From NCBI GenBank assembly GCA_030248215.1, contig JASANG010002747.1, positions 80,502-144,501 on the forward strand: a DNA stretch of 64,000 nt, in the 5' to 3' direction. A program made the position numbers and the translations under genes. The DNA is from Enoplolaimus lenunculus. Its lineage: Eukaryota; Nematoda; Enoplea; Enoplida; Thoracostomopsidae. Below the pieces are notes generated by a model, which was given only the letters and a program-made list of their open reading frames with translations, was not told the DNA's origin and searched no databases. This document shows positions 11,872 through 25,200 of the stretch, piece by piece. How positions within the stretch are numbered: position 1 is the first letter of the stretch; the number at the start of each line of letters is the position of its first letter.

Positions 11872-12145
11872 CGGTAAATCAGGATTCCATGCTTCTGTAC
11901 CCGTTTGCTTTTTGCGACCCGTATTTGTATCAATCGTAGCTTCCAGTTTGACGTTACCGTCACCTTTGTTCATTAAATGATAATAAACTTACAATATAAT
12001 TTAAAGATATATTAATAGATATGTTTCGCATCATGTCCTAGAAATTGCCAAATATATACATCTTCAAACCAATAAAATCACACTTGAGTCATGTTTCTGT
12101 GTCCAGCCTGCCCTAACAATGCACTCAAGAGTAAACGCAAAACAA
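11872..12145 (-). CDS. Candidate upstream TRPM exons
   Basis: Two short exon-like pieces lie just upstream of the first confident TRPM exon. 12084-12145 follows a good acceptor (attcctattcag) and reads VLRLLLSALLGQAGHRNMTQ before a gtgtga donor; another phase is also open. About 11965 to 11872 reads GDGNVKLEATIDTNTG and onward to WNPDLP. It ends in phase 0 at a gtattt donor, which fits the phase-0 start of the exon at 11542. Its acceptor is weak and the two pieces cannot be joined with certainty. They are proposed as N-terminal TRPM exons only from position and phase. Confidence 0.35.
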
Positions 12146-12159
12146 CTGAATAGGAATTG

Positions 12160-12780
12160 TGCGACCCCGAGAAGGCGGATCGAGGGGGGGTGGGGGGTGC
12201 GCCCGCCAACCGGCGGCCGATTGTCATTTTTTCGGGGTTGAAATCAAATTTACAGTGCAAATCTTTGTTCCGATATCTCCACAACTAATTTTCTATCTGT
12301 TTTGGGAAGTTTTAAAATACGTCTGGCCTCTCGCACGCGAGTTTGGGGGAAGCCCCCATCCATGTTTGCTCCGGCACTGTGGGCAAGTTTCTCAAGTGTG
12401 GGATAATAAACAGTGCCAATTTGGCAAGAGAGGGGTTGCCCCTCCTGCATCCGTCTGCTTATGGATTTTATAGTTTATGCGCGAACATAAGCCTACATCT
12501 GAACTTTAGCCTAAAGCGTAGGCTCTAGCTTAAGCCTAAACCGGAGTGTTAAACCTGAACTTCTGAATAGCCTAAGCTTTTGGGAAATTAGGATATTACA
12601 CTTGAAATTAGGATTTTGGGTAATTAGAATATTACTGAGGAAATTGGGAGGGACCTTTCCTTTAAATGGGCCAGTGTGTGTGACTTGTTCCAAACCTTAA
12701 CATTTTCCACTTGTGCATCCCCCCACCAGAAATTTCTGGATCCGCCACCCCGTCCCCGCTTCAAGTTTGTATCCTTAAAA
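12160..12780. other. Gene-poor stretch with dispersed repeat
   Basis: This holds a G-rich tract at 12183-12205, a second copy of the ctcgcgagtttg repeat (about 12300-12450) and a patch of TTAGGC-like hexamers near 12490-12545. The open frames here overlap the repeat and carry no recognised domain. Confidence 0.5.
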
Positions 12781-15700
12781 TTTGCGATGTAACAGATTAC
12801 TATAGCTGTTTCTGCACCAAATGTAATTTTAAGAATTAAATTTTAAAAAAGTAACGCAAAGTATTATTGCTCAAATGCTACGATCTCGGAACTCGCCAAA
12901 AACCACAATAATATGAAAATAGCATTGCCTGGGTTGCAGAGACATACAAAACATGATTCGACCTCTCATATAGGTTGATTTTAACTTTAGTCAAAAAACA
13001 AACTAAAAGTTTAAAGTCGCAGATTTACATTCTGCTGTATAGGTCACTACTAGAGGCTTAAAAATAGACTTCGTTTCAAACAGCATCGATTAATCTGGCA
13101 GGCCGGAATCTTTATTGAAAACCGTTGACTCAATTTGAAGGTACAAACCTAGTGAAATTTCGCCTAAGTCTAAATCGAACGTAAGTCATATATTCGCACC
13201 TCAGTCGTTGAGCAGTAACAATGTGGTGGGCCCCATGCGATGGGCAGCAACAATTATCTGTACGAACGGACTGTACAATATTTTATTTTCTACGATTACT
13301 CACTGCTTACGTTAGTTAACGAAATAGTGCGGGGAACCAAAAACCAAACACATACTGGATACATTTGCATGCTCTTGACTAAAAAATAACTTGCACATGT
13401 ACGTTTTTGAAGCGAACACTTGTGTCCAAGATTTTTTAGTTTTCAGCCAATTTCTGGAAATTTAAATAAAAAACAGCAGATTCAACGATAATATTTAATA
13501 TTTTTGAGTAAGATATATTATTTTAGTTCAAAACGAAAATGCCAGCATACTATCTGCATTGAAAAATTGAACAACGTGCAAGCGATTTAGAACGAAACAT
13601 AAGCGAAAAAAATTCCAAACTGGCACCTAGTTTGATCGGAAACGGAAACGAATACTAGGTTATACAATGCATCTGCAAAAACATCATTATTAAATGCATC
13701 TTTCTTCCTGCTCGTGTCACTCACAGACTTTTTCACTTTAGCGCAGCATCAGTCAGAAATTTCTGGACTTGCATCAGAATTAAAGAAAATACTGGTATAA
13801 AACGAAAGTGAGTTTTAAAACCTACTCAATTATTGTTCTAAATACCATTTTAGCAAAAGCTATAAAACTGAACAAATAGAAAAAAATCTCAGCTTGTCGC
13901 TACTTAGTTGGTTGTCATGGTGCGAACATTATAATGTATTTCTAACTTGGTGCAAGAATACACTGGGTACCGAAGCCAAGAATGGTACAAGCGTACCGAA
14001 TTGACAAAATATTTAAAACTATAGGGCCCATACTCTACGATAGACTTGTTCCGGTTTGGCTATTATTTAAATTAAAAATCAAAACAGGAATTCGCAGGAA
14101 ACCCTTGCACAATGTTTAAAAGTAATTTTTCAATTTTTACCAGCAACAAAAATTTGGCTAAAAATGAGCTATAAACATCATTTTGGACTGAGCTTATAAA
14201 ACTTAAATATATAACATTCTATTAACATAAGAAATATATATTTCGAGCAATCATATTATATGTACTGAAGTTCAACTTGTAGAGGAACCATATATCTACT
14301 ATTATTAGTGATAATGCGGATGTTCGCATCCGCATCCGCAGAATTAAGTGCGGATACCGCATTTACATTGATTTTTGCAAATGTTATCACCAAACATCGC
14401 ATTAGAAAAATAAACTAACTGACCCTTTAAAACTTTTAATTTTATCTGAGATGTAGTTTCTAGCTACGATTCGAACCCTAGTCTCGCAGGAAGAGTCGTT
14501 TATAATCACCACTCAGCTATAGGAGCTTGACCCTGGATACTGAGGAGGATTTCAGGTCTTGTGAAGCGTTTACAAATTGCTGAACACCGGTGCGCTTTGC
14601 AGGGGATTTCATTTGGGACAGGTAATGACAAAAATTTTCTGCCCCGCGGCTCGCTTGCTACTCTCTAATTGGCTGAAGCGATGCCGTGCCGAAATAATTT
14701 CAAGCCACGTTGCTGGTATACACCAAATAAGCATTGTTTACCCAATGAGAATACAGCAGTTTGCATTTTATGATACCCCTCGTTTCTGCTTTGTAGCAAC
14801 TGTTTTTCGCCTTTTATGTTGTTGTTTTTCAGTCGGCTGTGACTGGTTGGTAAACTATAACATAAATTTTAAGCGTTTATTCTTTTTAATACAGAGCAGT
14901 TAAAGCAAAATTTGTCCTTTTTATGTTATATCTAACTTTAGCAATTTTAAGTCTAGCGACTGTATTCTCAACTGTGTTTATAGCATCTATCAGCAGCTAA
15001 TGATATTCTTTGTAACTAACGAAACAGTGATCGATGAGCTTGGAAATTGTCACATTTACTGCAATAGATTTAACCTAATTCAATATGTATCTTCGGATTA
15101 GAACATACCATAGTTTGCTTGTTTCTAAACCTATTGCTAACTGCTGATAACGAAATGCTATACACGGTTGAGAATACTGTTGTAGGATGCAATTGTTTTC
15201 GAATGCAACTTAAGAATAACAGTTCGTGGTCCTCGAAAAATACGTTTATGTCGCTCTATGCACCGCAATAAGAAAGACCTGGAGATGCTGCGGTACCTCA
15301 TAAGCGTTCCAGCAACAATGGTTGAAACCTTGTTCTAATTGGCTAATTTAAATGTTGATATAGTTTCTTTTTTCACTTTCCATTGCGGCAAATCGGAGCC
15401 AAAATACAATTGGTCTCACTGCTTAATTTTAGACTCGGTTTCTTGTTTAAAATTAATGGAAAATTCTCAGTTAGTATTTTTAATTTAAACCTCAAAACTT
15501 TTTCGAAAAATAATTTTTATTACCTCATTTACGTTGGCGAAATTATTGGTTTTTTAATGCTAAACGAACCTGGGAAGCAAAAACTATTCTTCTTTTTATA
15601 ACAAATAACACGTGTTTTAAATCAAACTCATAAAGGGTTTCTGTTTTTATAAAATGGTTTGTTCTGTATTTTAATGTATGAGATGCGAATTTTGTGTCAA

Positions 15701-16230
15701 AAATCGTACAGTATGTGTTTCCTAAATAGTTGTTGTAAACGTACCGTTCTCGGCCCTATAATCTCAAAGTAATTTAGGCTAAAATTGCGTTTGTCTTGTA
15801 GCTTTCTTCGCTCGCATTTATTCCAGTACACTAGAAGTATTGCGACTTTCCTTATAAGCGTTTCTCGTGGATAGTATTGCTGATGTGCTCCTGGTTGTTT
15901 CAGAACAATTTTATCTAAACGGAGACAATCACATTGTAACTTTCAATGAGTTGTAACTTACTCTGAGTTGAGTTGATTGCCAATCTGAGTCGCGTTGATT
16001 CTCTCTCTGCTTTGAGTTGGATTCTGGTCAGTTGATTAATCAACTCAGAACGAGTTATATCAACTCAGATATTTGAATTTTAAAGTCCTAATTCAGAACT
16101 CAGTGTCTGAAAATCAACTCACTGGAATTTACACTTACAGCAATGACGGCCATAAAACGATTACTTTTGGTTATGGTGAACTAGGTTTGCACTTAGGCTT
16201 GGATTGATACGCTTTTGTGCGGCAAGTTTT
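12781..16230. other. No recognised gene
   Basis: AT-rich sequence between the TRPM and gelsolin genes. A partial TTAA-type MITE with a tRNA-like core lies at about 14418-14575. A GAGTTGA-rich inverted patch lies at about 15945-16110. The 108-codon frame near 14577 starts at the MITE end and has no recognised motif. Confidence 0.5.
14418..14575. repeat. Partial TTAA-type MITE with tRNA-like core
   Basis: On the minus strand, about 14460-14530 reads TAGCTGAGTGG followed by GGGTTCGAATC, close to polymerase III A and B boxes, with spacing like a tRNA. It is clearly related to 3178-3243 and 57479-57545. The outer CCCTTT terminus is visible only on the left ('gaccctttaaaa'), so the copy is decayed. 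Confidence 0.6.
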
Positions 16231-16272
16231 CAGGTTTTAGAACCATTTGGGTTTTACATAAGCAAACCAAAT

Positions 16273-19200
16273 ATGGGAGTTGTTGTGACCGATGAAGAAT
16301 TCATTGGAGCGGGTCAAAATCCTGGTATTGAAATATGGCGAATAAAAGTAAGCGTTCTGTCTCTGCTATTTAAATTACCATATTTTGTGTTAATCTCAAA
16401 TCAACAAATGGCTAATCGTGTTCCAGGCGGCCTCAGTTATAAAGTAGACCTTCAACATCAGAAGTTTTGTGTAATATGTCAGCGCAATCGGCCTCGTAGT
16501 ATCCTAGCCTGAGCCAGGAGTAGATAAGTATAGTGCCTGAAAATGATTCAAACTCGGCGCCCAAGGCTCGTGGGGCTGAATGTATATAAAATTATTTTCA
16601 ATCTTCCACAACAGTTTAGTGCCGCTTGTAAATAATGCGAAATTCCTATATGAAAATCTTTGAAAATGTTTGGTCTCCTGAAACATGTTGAACTGGCTAT
16701 GCGCGCAAAATAATTTGATCGGTCTAGTGTTAGGGTAGCATTTATACTTATTAAAATTGTGACGTCATCCGCCGCCACCCAAAATAATTTGATCCGCCTA
16801 GTGTTAGGGTAGCATTTGTACTTATTAAAATTGTGACGTCATCCGCCACCACCCAAAATTATTTGATCCGTCTAGTGTTAGGGTAGCATTTATACTTATT
16901 AAAATTGTGACGTCATCCGCCGCCACCCAAAATAATTTGATCCGCCTAGTGTTAGGGTAGCATTTATACTTATTAAAATTGTGACGTCATCCGCCACCAC
17001 CCAAAATAATTTGATCCGTCTGGTGTTAGGGTAGCATTTATACTTATTAAAATTGTGACGTCATCCGCCACCACCCAAAATAATTTGATCCGTCTAGTGT
17101 TAGGGTAGCATTTATACTTATTAAAATTGTGACGTCATCCGCCGCCACCCAAAATAATTTGATCCGCCTAGTGTTAGGGATTTACACTTATTACAATTGT
17201 GACGTCATCCGCCACCATGCGGTATCGTTCGCGAAACGACAAGCACGGCGACATTGTTTTATGTTTCGTTTAATGTATTTCAGCAATTTCGATTGGAGCA
17301 TGTCCCGAAAGAATTATATGGCAATTTTTACACCGGTGATTCGTATATAGTTCTGCATGTAAGTTATCAGCGTTTCGTTTGCTCAGGATCACAGAAGCTT
17401 TTACGAATTGGTTCGCGTAGGGCTTAAAAAATTTGTGCACACGTTACGTATTTGTTTACCCGTGCCATATTGCATTTTTGTAAAATTTGTTATTAAAAAA
17501 ATTTTGTCGTACTTTATACCAGAATAAGGGCAGTAATGGAAATCCACTACCCGCCCCACTCTTCAGCACCCAATTAAGGCAATTTTGTTGATTCCATGTT
17601 CCGATATATTGTTAGTTCGTTATATGTCGCGTAGCTTTGGCAACTGGCTTGCCTCTTGGAAACGAACTGCAGTTGATCTCTGGTTGCAAGATTGATTACT
17701 AACTAGCGATGAGGTAAAATACCTTAAACTTACCGAAACTTTCACATAGAGGAGAAAAAGTGTGGGTTAAACAATTCAAGCCCAGTTTGAAGCGTGCCGA
17801 TTGTTCTGTCAAAATCAAATTGTATTTTGTTTTTAGACGAAGCCGCATCAAAATTGGGATATTCACTTTTGGCTTGGCACCAATACTACTCAGGTAAAGT
17901 AGATTCACTTCTTCTAATAGTTGAATTTTATTAATTGATTCCTACATGAGACAACTTTGAAAAGCATATTTTACAATGGTTTGCATACTATTTCGAACAA
18001 GGCCGCCGACAGAAGATTGGGTTGGGGTGTACGACTGTGTTGAAGCAAAGAAACATTAAATAAGCTGCTAAACAGCTTTAGATATGTTGCGTAGCAATGT
18101 AATAGGTTTTTGTAAGCAAGCGTAGCACGTGTGAAACAATTATTTGCTATTAGTGTTACGAGAATTTTATTTCCTAATGCCGAAATATCTTGCTCACCAG
18201 GGCTCAAATCAATGTCTCAATTGCAAGTACAAATGGGTTGCAGTGAATAAACTTGCTGAGAGAAAGTTCACTGTCTCGTAGATAACTGAACTAAATTCAA
18301 GAGGATGATTCTACATGGGTACCATACGTTGCATGACGGCATCCTCTTTCAGTCGGGCGAGGAAGGGCTCAGCCTCCCCCCTGGAAAAATTTTGGCCCCC
18401 CTAGAAAGTTTCAAATTTTGCGTGTAACTCATCGAAAACCCTTGAATGCCCCTCTTGAAAATTTTTTAGCCTCCCCTAGCACGGTGATCTGGCAACGGGC
18501 CTGAGCCCCAGGTTCTCAACTTCACGTTTTCGTTCAATAATTGAGTCCTACGGCCCCGCATAAAATTAAGGATTTGAAACGTTGGAGTCATGCCCATTTG
18601 AAACCAAAATAGCTTTTTTCAGGGGTTATCGGGTATTTTTCGCAACCGTCCCACACCAGTTGTGTTCATCTGAAATTATTCGTATTTTGTCTTATCCACC
18701 TACAGAACATTCCACTAAACACGTCGGCTTATCATTGGTAGGTCTACAGCCTATACCATCTGTTATAGACAGTACTCGAATTCGTACGCTAAACAATCGG
18801 TTGACCGTGTCTTGCAACACTAGCAGCCAACAGGTTATTCTATCGCAGATGAAAGTGTTTAATTTATAATAGCTCACAAAAACTCGGAGTGCGTATATTT
18901 CTTACCCTATGTACCCTCGTATCATTTAAAGTTAAGAGTCAGGTTCACACTTAGGTATAGGTAAGTGTAAACCTAAGCTTAAGTACAAGACCACGACCGT
19001 GTTAATAAAAGCATTATTTTAGGACGAATACGGCACTGCAGCAATTAAATCGGTAGAGTTGGACCAACTTCTTGGCGGAGTTGCTGTACAATATCGTGAA
19101 GTTCAGGGATATGAAAGCTCATCTTTTTTGGCACTTTTCAAAGGAGGGATCAAGTAAGTATGCTGCTGTTTTTTTGTCTGAGTCCTAGTTCGCTGACTAA

Positions 19201-22200
19201 TCTCAGTTTTCGGGGCGTTAGAGTAGACTAGTCATGTCGGCAAGCCAAAGCTTAAGTCTCAGCGAATGCGAAAGGATAAAGTCCAAGACTGCTTAAGCCT
19301 AAACCTAAGCAAAAGAATTTGTTTAAAGCCTAAACAAGCTCTGCTACACATCGTGCTGAAGAACAAAGACGCTTCTACGAGTAACAAGGTCCATATATGG
19401 TTAAAATCCCCATTCGCACGTGCACGTTTCTTTCAACGCACATTTGCAGCTGCAAGTTTTGTGAACAGGGTTTCTCACGAAACTTGGACTTACGAATTGC
19501 AGCTACGAGTCCTTGCTTCCAAAAAACAAGCCCGTGTGACAATACCGCTGTAAAGCACAAATTTGTATATAGATATACTGCCAAAGGTAATATTTAACAG
19601 CTACTAAATCTACAATTAGTGATAATTTCTTTTTCAAGCTCAGTTGTTGTTGCCAAATTGTTTAACAAATCGGCAGAATTTTGAAATATATATTATATGT
19701 AGATGGTGTCTACGTTTTAAATAGCACTTGACAAAAATGAGTTCGTATCGGATATTGATCTTCTTGCCCTCTACGGTTTTGCATCTTTCTATGTTGTTAT
19801 TTTAGATATCTCAAAGGCGGATACGCAACAGGATTCAATCATGTTGTGACTGAAGAAATTGAACCTAGGTTGTTCCAATGCAAAGGCAAGAAATACGTTC
19901 GATGTTGGCAGGTAAGTTTGGTTTTTTTATGAAATTCAATGAGGTTGGACTGAGAAAGGACGCCTAATTCTTGTCGAAACATCAACGTAAAGTTGAACAG
20001 GTTTTGTTCATGTTTTGTATACTGCAGAAAATGGCCATATATCCCCAGTGCCGGATCCAGGATCTCAAAATGGGGGGCAAAATTAAGGAAAAAAAATAAT
20101 TTACCAACAAAACACACAAAAAAAAAATGGGAGGTGGGGGGGGGGGGGGGGCCATATATCCCTAATGCAAAAATTCACCCTGTCGAAAGAAACAGTACAA
20201 GTGATTGTAAAGTAAACGGCCAAAAAGCGTCGTGACAACGTGAGACCCCACCACTAACGAATCAAGATTGGAGCGGTGGGGCGTACGCCTCCCCCGTCAA
20301 AAATTTTTCGTGATAAAACGGTAAGGTACCTCCTCCCTACCTTACAACTTTTTTCGCTCTGAAAATTTTTTTGCAAAAAATACAATGTTTCCTTCAGAAT
20401 TTATTTGTGATAAAATGGTAAGGTCTGCCGTACGTTACAGTTTTCCACGTAGAAAATTTTTTGGTGATAAAATGATATTAAGGTCCACCTTACAATTTTT
20501 GCGTTTTTAACAGTGGCCTGCCCGCCTTCCCACCGTCAAAAATTTTTGGATTCGCCTCTGGGCCTGACTGGGACTGCCGCCCGGTTAGTAAAAAATGCTC
20601 CACGGTTCGATTCCTGTTTTTGCCTACAAAATATTTCTGAAAAGCAGTAAGTTTGTTAGCTTTGTTGTTGTAGCATGCAATGTAATTAATTAGAAAACAA
20701 TGCTTATTTTCAGGTTGAACGATCTTACGATTCACTGAATAAAGGTGATGTTTTTGTATTGGATGCCGGTAGAGAAATCTACGTTTGGTATCCACCTTTT
20801 GCTGGGAGGCTGGAAAGAATTGCGGTAATTATTCTGGCTTTTGTTGACTTTCTCTCACCGGCTTATGCTCGGGTGCAGAGTGATAACAACGTTCAAAAAA
20901 AGGCATACCTAAGACTAAGCTTTGGTGTAAGCCTTTGCATGTGCATTTACGTAAAGCTTAAAAAGTCTGAACTTAAGAATACGCCTAAGTAGAACTGCTT
21001 CACCGTGGTGGGAAAACTACAAAAAGACAACAGAAAAAAATTATTTGTTGCTGCGTAGCAAATTCGTTTAATTCAAATCGGAATCAGGCTTATTTATAAG
21101 TAATCGGATTAAGTGCATGGTAATTGGAATACTCTTATTGAAATGTTTATTATCATTTACTGGGTTTCCTAAGCAGTGCTTCTATTGCTGCAATCATCGC
21201 AGGGTTATGGTTGCGGTATACCCGAAGAGTGGTGCCGGGAGTGATGGTAAAAAATATTTTAGTGCAACGCGCGATGCCGAGCAGAGGTGTTGCTGCGCAC
21301 AGTGCCGTTCAGTGCACTACTGACTATAAACTTGTTTCAGGGAACTAGAGTTGCATCAAATATTCGAGACTCTGAACGTGCGGGTCGAGGAAATATACAT
21401 TTTGTTGGTAAGAATTATTGAAAACATCCGCCACCCATCCCAAACTTGTTTTAAATTTCACAACAACAGCTACATGACAGTTTTATTGTAACTGCATCCT
21501 AGCTTCGACACAGCTCAATCAACAAGGATGTGAGAATAATTTTGTATAATAGTGTTAACCAGGGGCGTGGAGTAAGGCAAGCAATAGTCAAAAAACGTGC
21601 ATTTCAAATGAAGCAAGCTACAAGTCAGTCATTTTTTCCATCAAATGTTTAATTTCCAACACGAAACTTTAATGTTGGCAAGTTTTTAGCTGAGTCATTG
21701 ACGCCCGTTTCTTTTTCTTGGGTGTGTCGACTGGACACCCCCAAACAGCCCTGTTTCCGCGTGTCTGTGTTTGCTGTAGTCACAAATAATCTTTTAAATT
21801 GGAAATAGCACATTTTGCTCCTTTATAAGCACCAACTATAATTACAAATATTGAAATTGACCCTGTCTACATGAAGTTTAATATATTGTGATTTTCAGAA
21901 ATGTACACCAGACTGCGTGATGCTAAGATAAATACCGCTAAGCCCTTAATAGGAATTCAGAAATATACTACGGCGAATGTGGACTTGAAACGGGTTTAAA
22001 ATAACCTATTATAGTTTTCTTTGGTGTCAGTAGTAGAAAAATACAATGCCTATCCTATCAACAACCATGTCATATTCGCGCAACAATTATCAAATTTGAA
22101 ATTTTGAAACCTTTTACGAACGGAGTTTATTTCTACAATATTGGAAGCAATCATTCTATTTCAAGTGGTTCAAAGTAGGAGCTTTCAGATACGGATTGGA

Positions 22201-25200
22201 ACAATAACGATTCATTTTTTCGCTATATTGGTGGCAAAAAGGATTATCCTGTTAAAGACGCCGCTGCTGGGGGTAAAGATGAAGGTCACTATAGGCGATT
22301 GAAACCAAAAATTGGACTTTGGAAGTGAGCCCTTTACGAAATATTCGTGGGTTACATTTTTCGACCACTTATCCCCCGTTGAAAAAATCCCTGCTAAAAA
22401 CATTTCTCTCCGATTTTATAGTTTTTACCATTTTTGAATTATGGCTAAAAATTTAGCAAAAAGAGAGTGGTACGGCGTCGCTCATACTGAAAACTTTTAC
22501 TTTCGGGAGGTTGCATACTAATAGCCTGTGAGTAGTTTTCATTCTACCACATTTTAGTTATTTCTAGTCACCGTTGAAAATGGCAAACTAATTGTAACCC
22601 CACCAGATTCATTAGTGTAGCCAACATTTTAGATAATCGCATCATATAAAGCTTCGAAAGAGTAGCTTCTTGTGATACCGTCTGAAAAGGTGTCTTAAAC
22701 CATGTGAGCTAAATTCTCAAAAGCGGATGACCCCTGAACCACTTGGTTACGTCATTGAGCAGAACTGATTGTCATGACCTACTATGATAATACAGACACC
22801 GGTGTCATTTGCTGATTTCAGAGTATCAGACGCGTCGGGCAAAATGTCTGTGACCAAAGTTGGCGAAGGTGAACTTCCGTTTGATTTGCTTAACTCTAAT
22901 GTAAGTTTTTTAGGCTAGAGTTTGTGCCGTCACAGCAGGATACCAACCGTTTCAACCATTCATATTTAAATCCAAGCCAAAGTACCTATGTAAGCTATAA
23001 CATTTTTATACAAAATACCTGATGATAGAAAACAGACATTTTACAGGATTTAAAATTGATAACCCGGTATATATTATATATATTCTAAACGTCACAATTT
23101 GGCCTGCGTGTATGCTTTCACAACAGGGAGTTCTATGGAATTCGTAAGCATTCTTATGATACTTTACCTTATGTATAGAAACTAAGACATATCCTCAAAA
23201 ATGTCGAATCCTGCGCACACATTTCTCCTACTTGATAACTGAAGCATCAAAAATACTGACTAAAAGAAAAACATTAAAAAAACTTTTGACGTTTCTATAA
23301 ACCTCTTTTCATGCGCTCCAGTACAGTTTGTCTTCCAGTAGAGTTGTTACGGCTGTTTTGTACAGCAATTTAGCGCTTAGAAACGGCCCAGTTTTGAACT
23401 GTGAAAAACATTAATTAGGTGTTCAAAGCACGATATTACTGACTTGTATATATTGATATTCATTACTGTTTAGGATGCATTTATTCTCGATACAGCAATC
23501 GGGAATGTGTTTGTTTGGGTCGGAAAGAAATGTACCAGCGATGAACGTAGCAAAGCAATGACTTATGCCGAGGTAGTTTATTGTATTACTCAAAACAAGA
23601 TGCCCCGTAATGTGGGGAGGGAGATAGGTTATTTCCAGTAATGCTCTCGGATGGATAGTACGATTATATATTTTGCAGCCCGTACTTCAAAGTTTTAATA
23701 AAAAACCAAACTAGACAGAAACTAGTTACTTTGATGTGTAGATTCTTGTACACTTCCTCCAATTGCCGTAGCGTTCAGAAGTATAGCATGCTTTCAACGT
23801 GCCGGTTTGCCTATATTGTATACTGTTGATTGTGGGATCTTTTCTAGCTGCCGCAGTTTGCTTGTTTAAACACCTGAGGCCACCAGTTCAAGACATTAGT
23901 TAAGAATATCGCATATACCTTGAACTTCTTTCCCTGTTCTCCTTTTCTTATTACATATTTCTTAAATATTTAAATAATAGCTGCCGCAGTTTGCTTGTTT
24001 AAACACCTGAGGCCACCAGTTCAAGACATTAGTTAAGAATATCGCATATACCTTGAACTTCTTTCCCTGTTCTCCTTTTCTTATTACATATTTCTTAAAT
24101 ATTTAAATAATCTACTATAGCCATGTCGGAAATCGTATGTTTTCAGAATCCCATCTTCTTAAAATTAAATAATAATCGTAGAAATAACACTTATTTTTAG
24201 AAATACCTCATCGAAATGAATAAACCACCACATACTCAAGTTGTCCGCGTGTTGGATACTGGCGAACCCGGCGTATTTCTGCAATGGTTTACAAAGAAAC
24301 CCAAAAATGCGGTTAGTATTAAACTTTTTAATACGTGAAAGCTACAAAGTTTTTTTGAAAAGTTGCAAAAATAAATTCTGAATTTTGAAAAACCACTGTA
24401 TTTTAGAAATTGTACTTGTTTTACTTGCAGGATATGGTACATGCGCGTCTATTTCATTGTTCGGATGAAACTGGTGAACTTGAAGTTGACGAGATTGTAG
24501 ACTATGATCAAGATGTAAGCTTTGTTTATATTTAATTTGATTGGCAGCATTTGGCTTAAGATCCAGTGGCCCTTATAGAAACTTGGATTTGTGCTAGTCG
24601 GCTCCGCAAACTATTATATAAATGTTTATTTTTCGTTGACTTTGCACATTGTTATTGGAACTTTTCGGCTACAGCAGCATCACTATAACAAACTTGTATG
24701 TATGTCGTAGGCCAATCTGCTATTCAAGCAAATTACTAATTGGTCTAGGCCAAACTGCTATTTTATGTATTAGCAGTTTGGCCTGGGCTAAACTGCCATT
24801 AAACTTATAGACCAATCAGATGATAGCAGATTGGCTTACGCCAAATTGGTCATTGACCTGAATAGCAGATTGGCCCACGACAGATACATAATTTAAATTT
24901 TATTTGGTAAAAAGTTATATTTCAGTACAACCAAAATTTTCAACAAAAATACTTATTAATATTCGAAGACAAGTAAAATTTAAAAATAAATTTAATATTT
25001 CACTGGTCAATTTTCAACAAACAAATATTTGAGAAGAAAAGTATTTTATTTGACACGTTCTACATGTTTAGCAACTACCGCACGCGCGTCACTGTAAGAT
25101 TTTGGATTAAAAATTGCACTAAAACATTTGTCAAACGGCAGCGCGGTAGCCTTCGACGCAGTAAAGTATTGAGCATCCCGTAGGGTTAAACAATAATTTT

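Noticed and set aside
21900-22000. Alternative gelsolin exon after 'gtgattttcag'
   Set aside because: The acceptor is excellent, but no donor gives the phase needed and the residues do not fit; 22189-22324 fits phase and family exactly.
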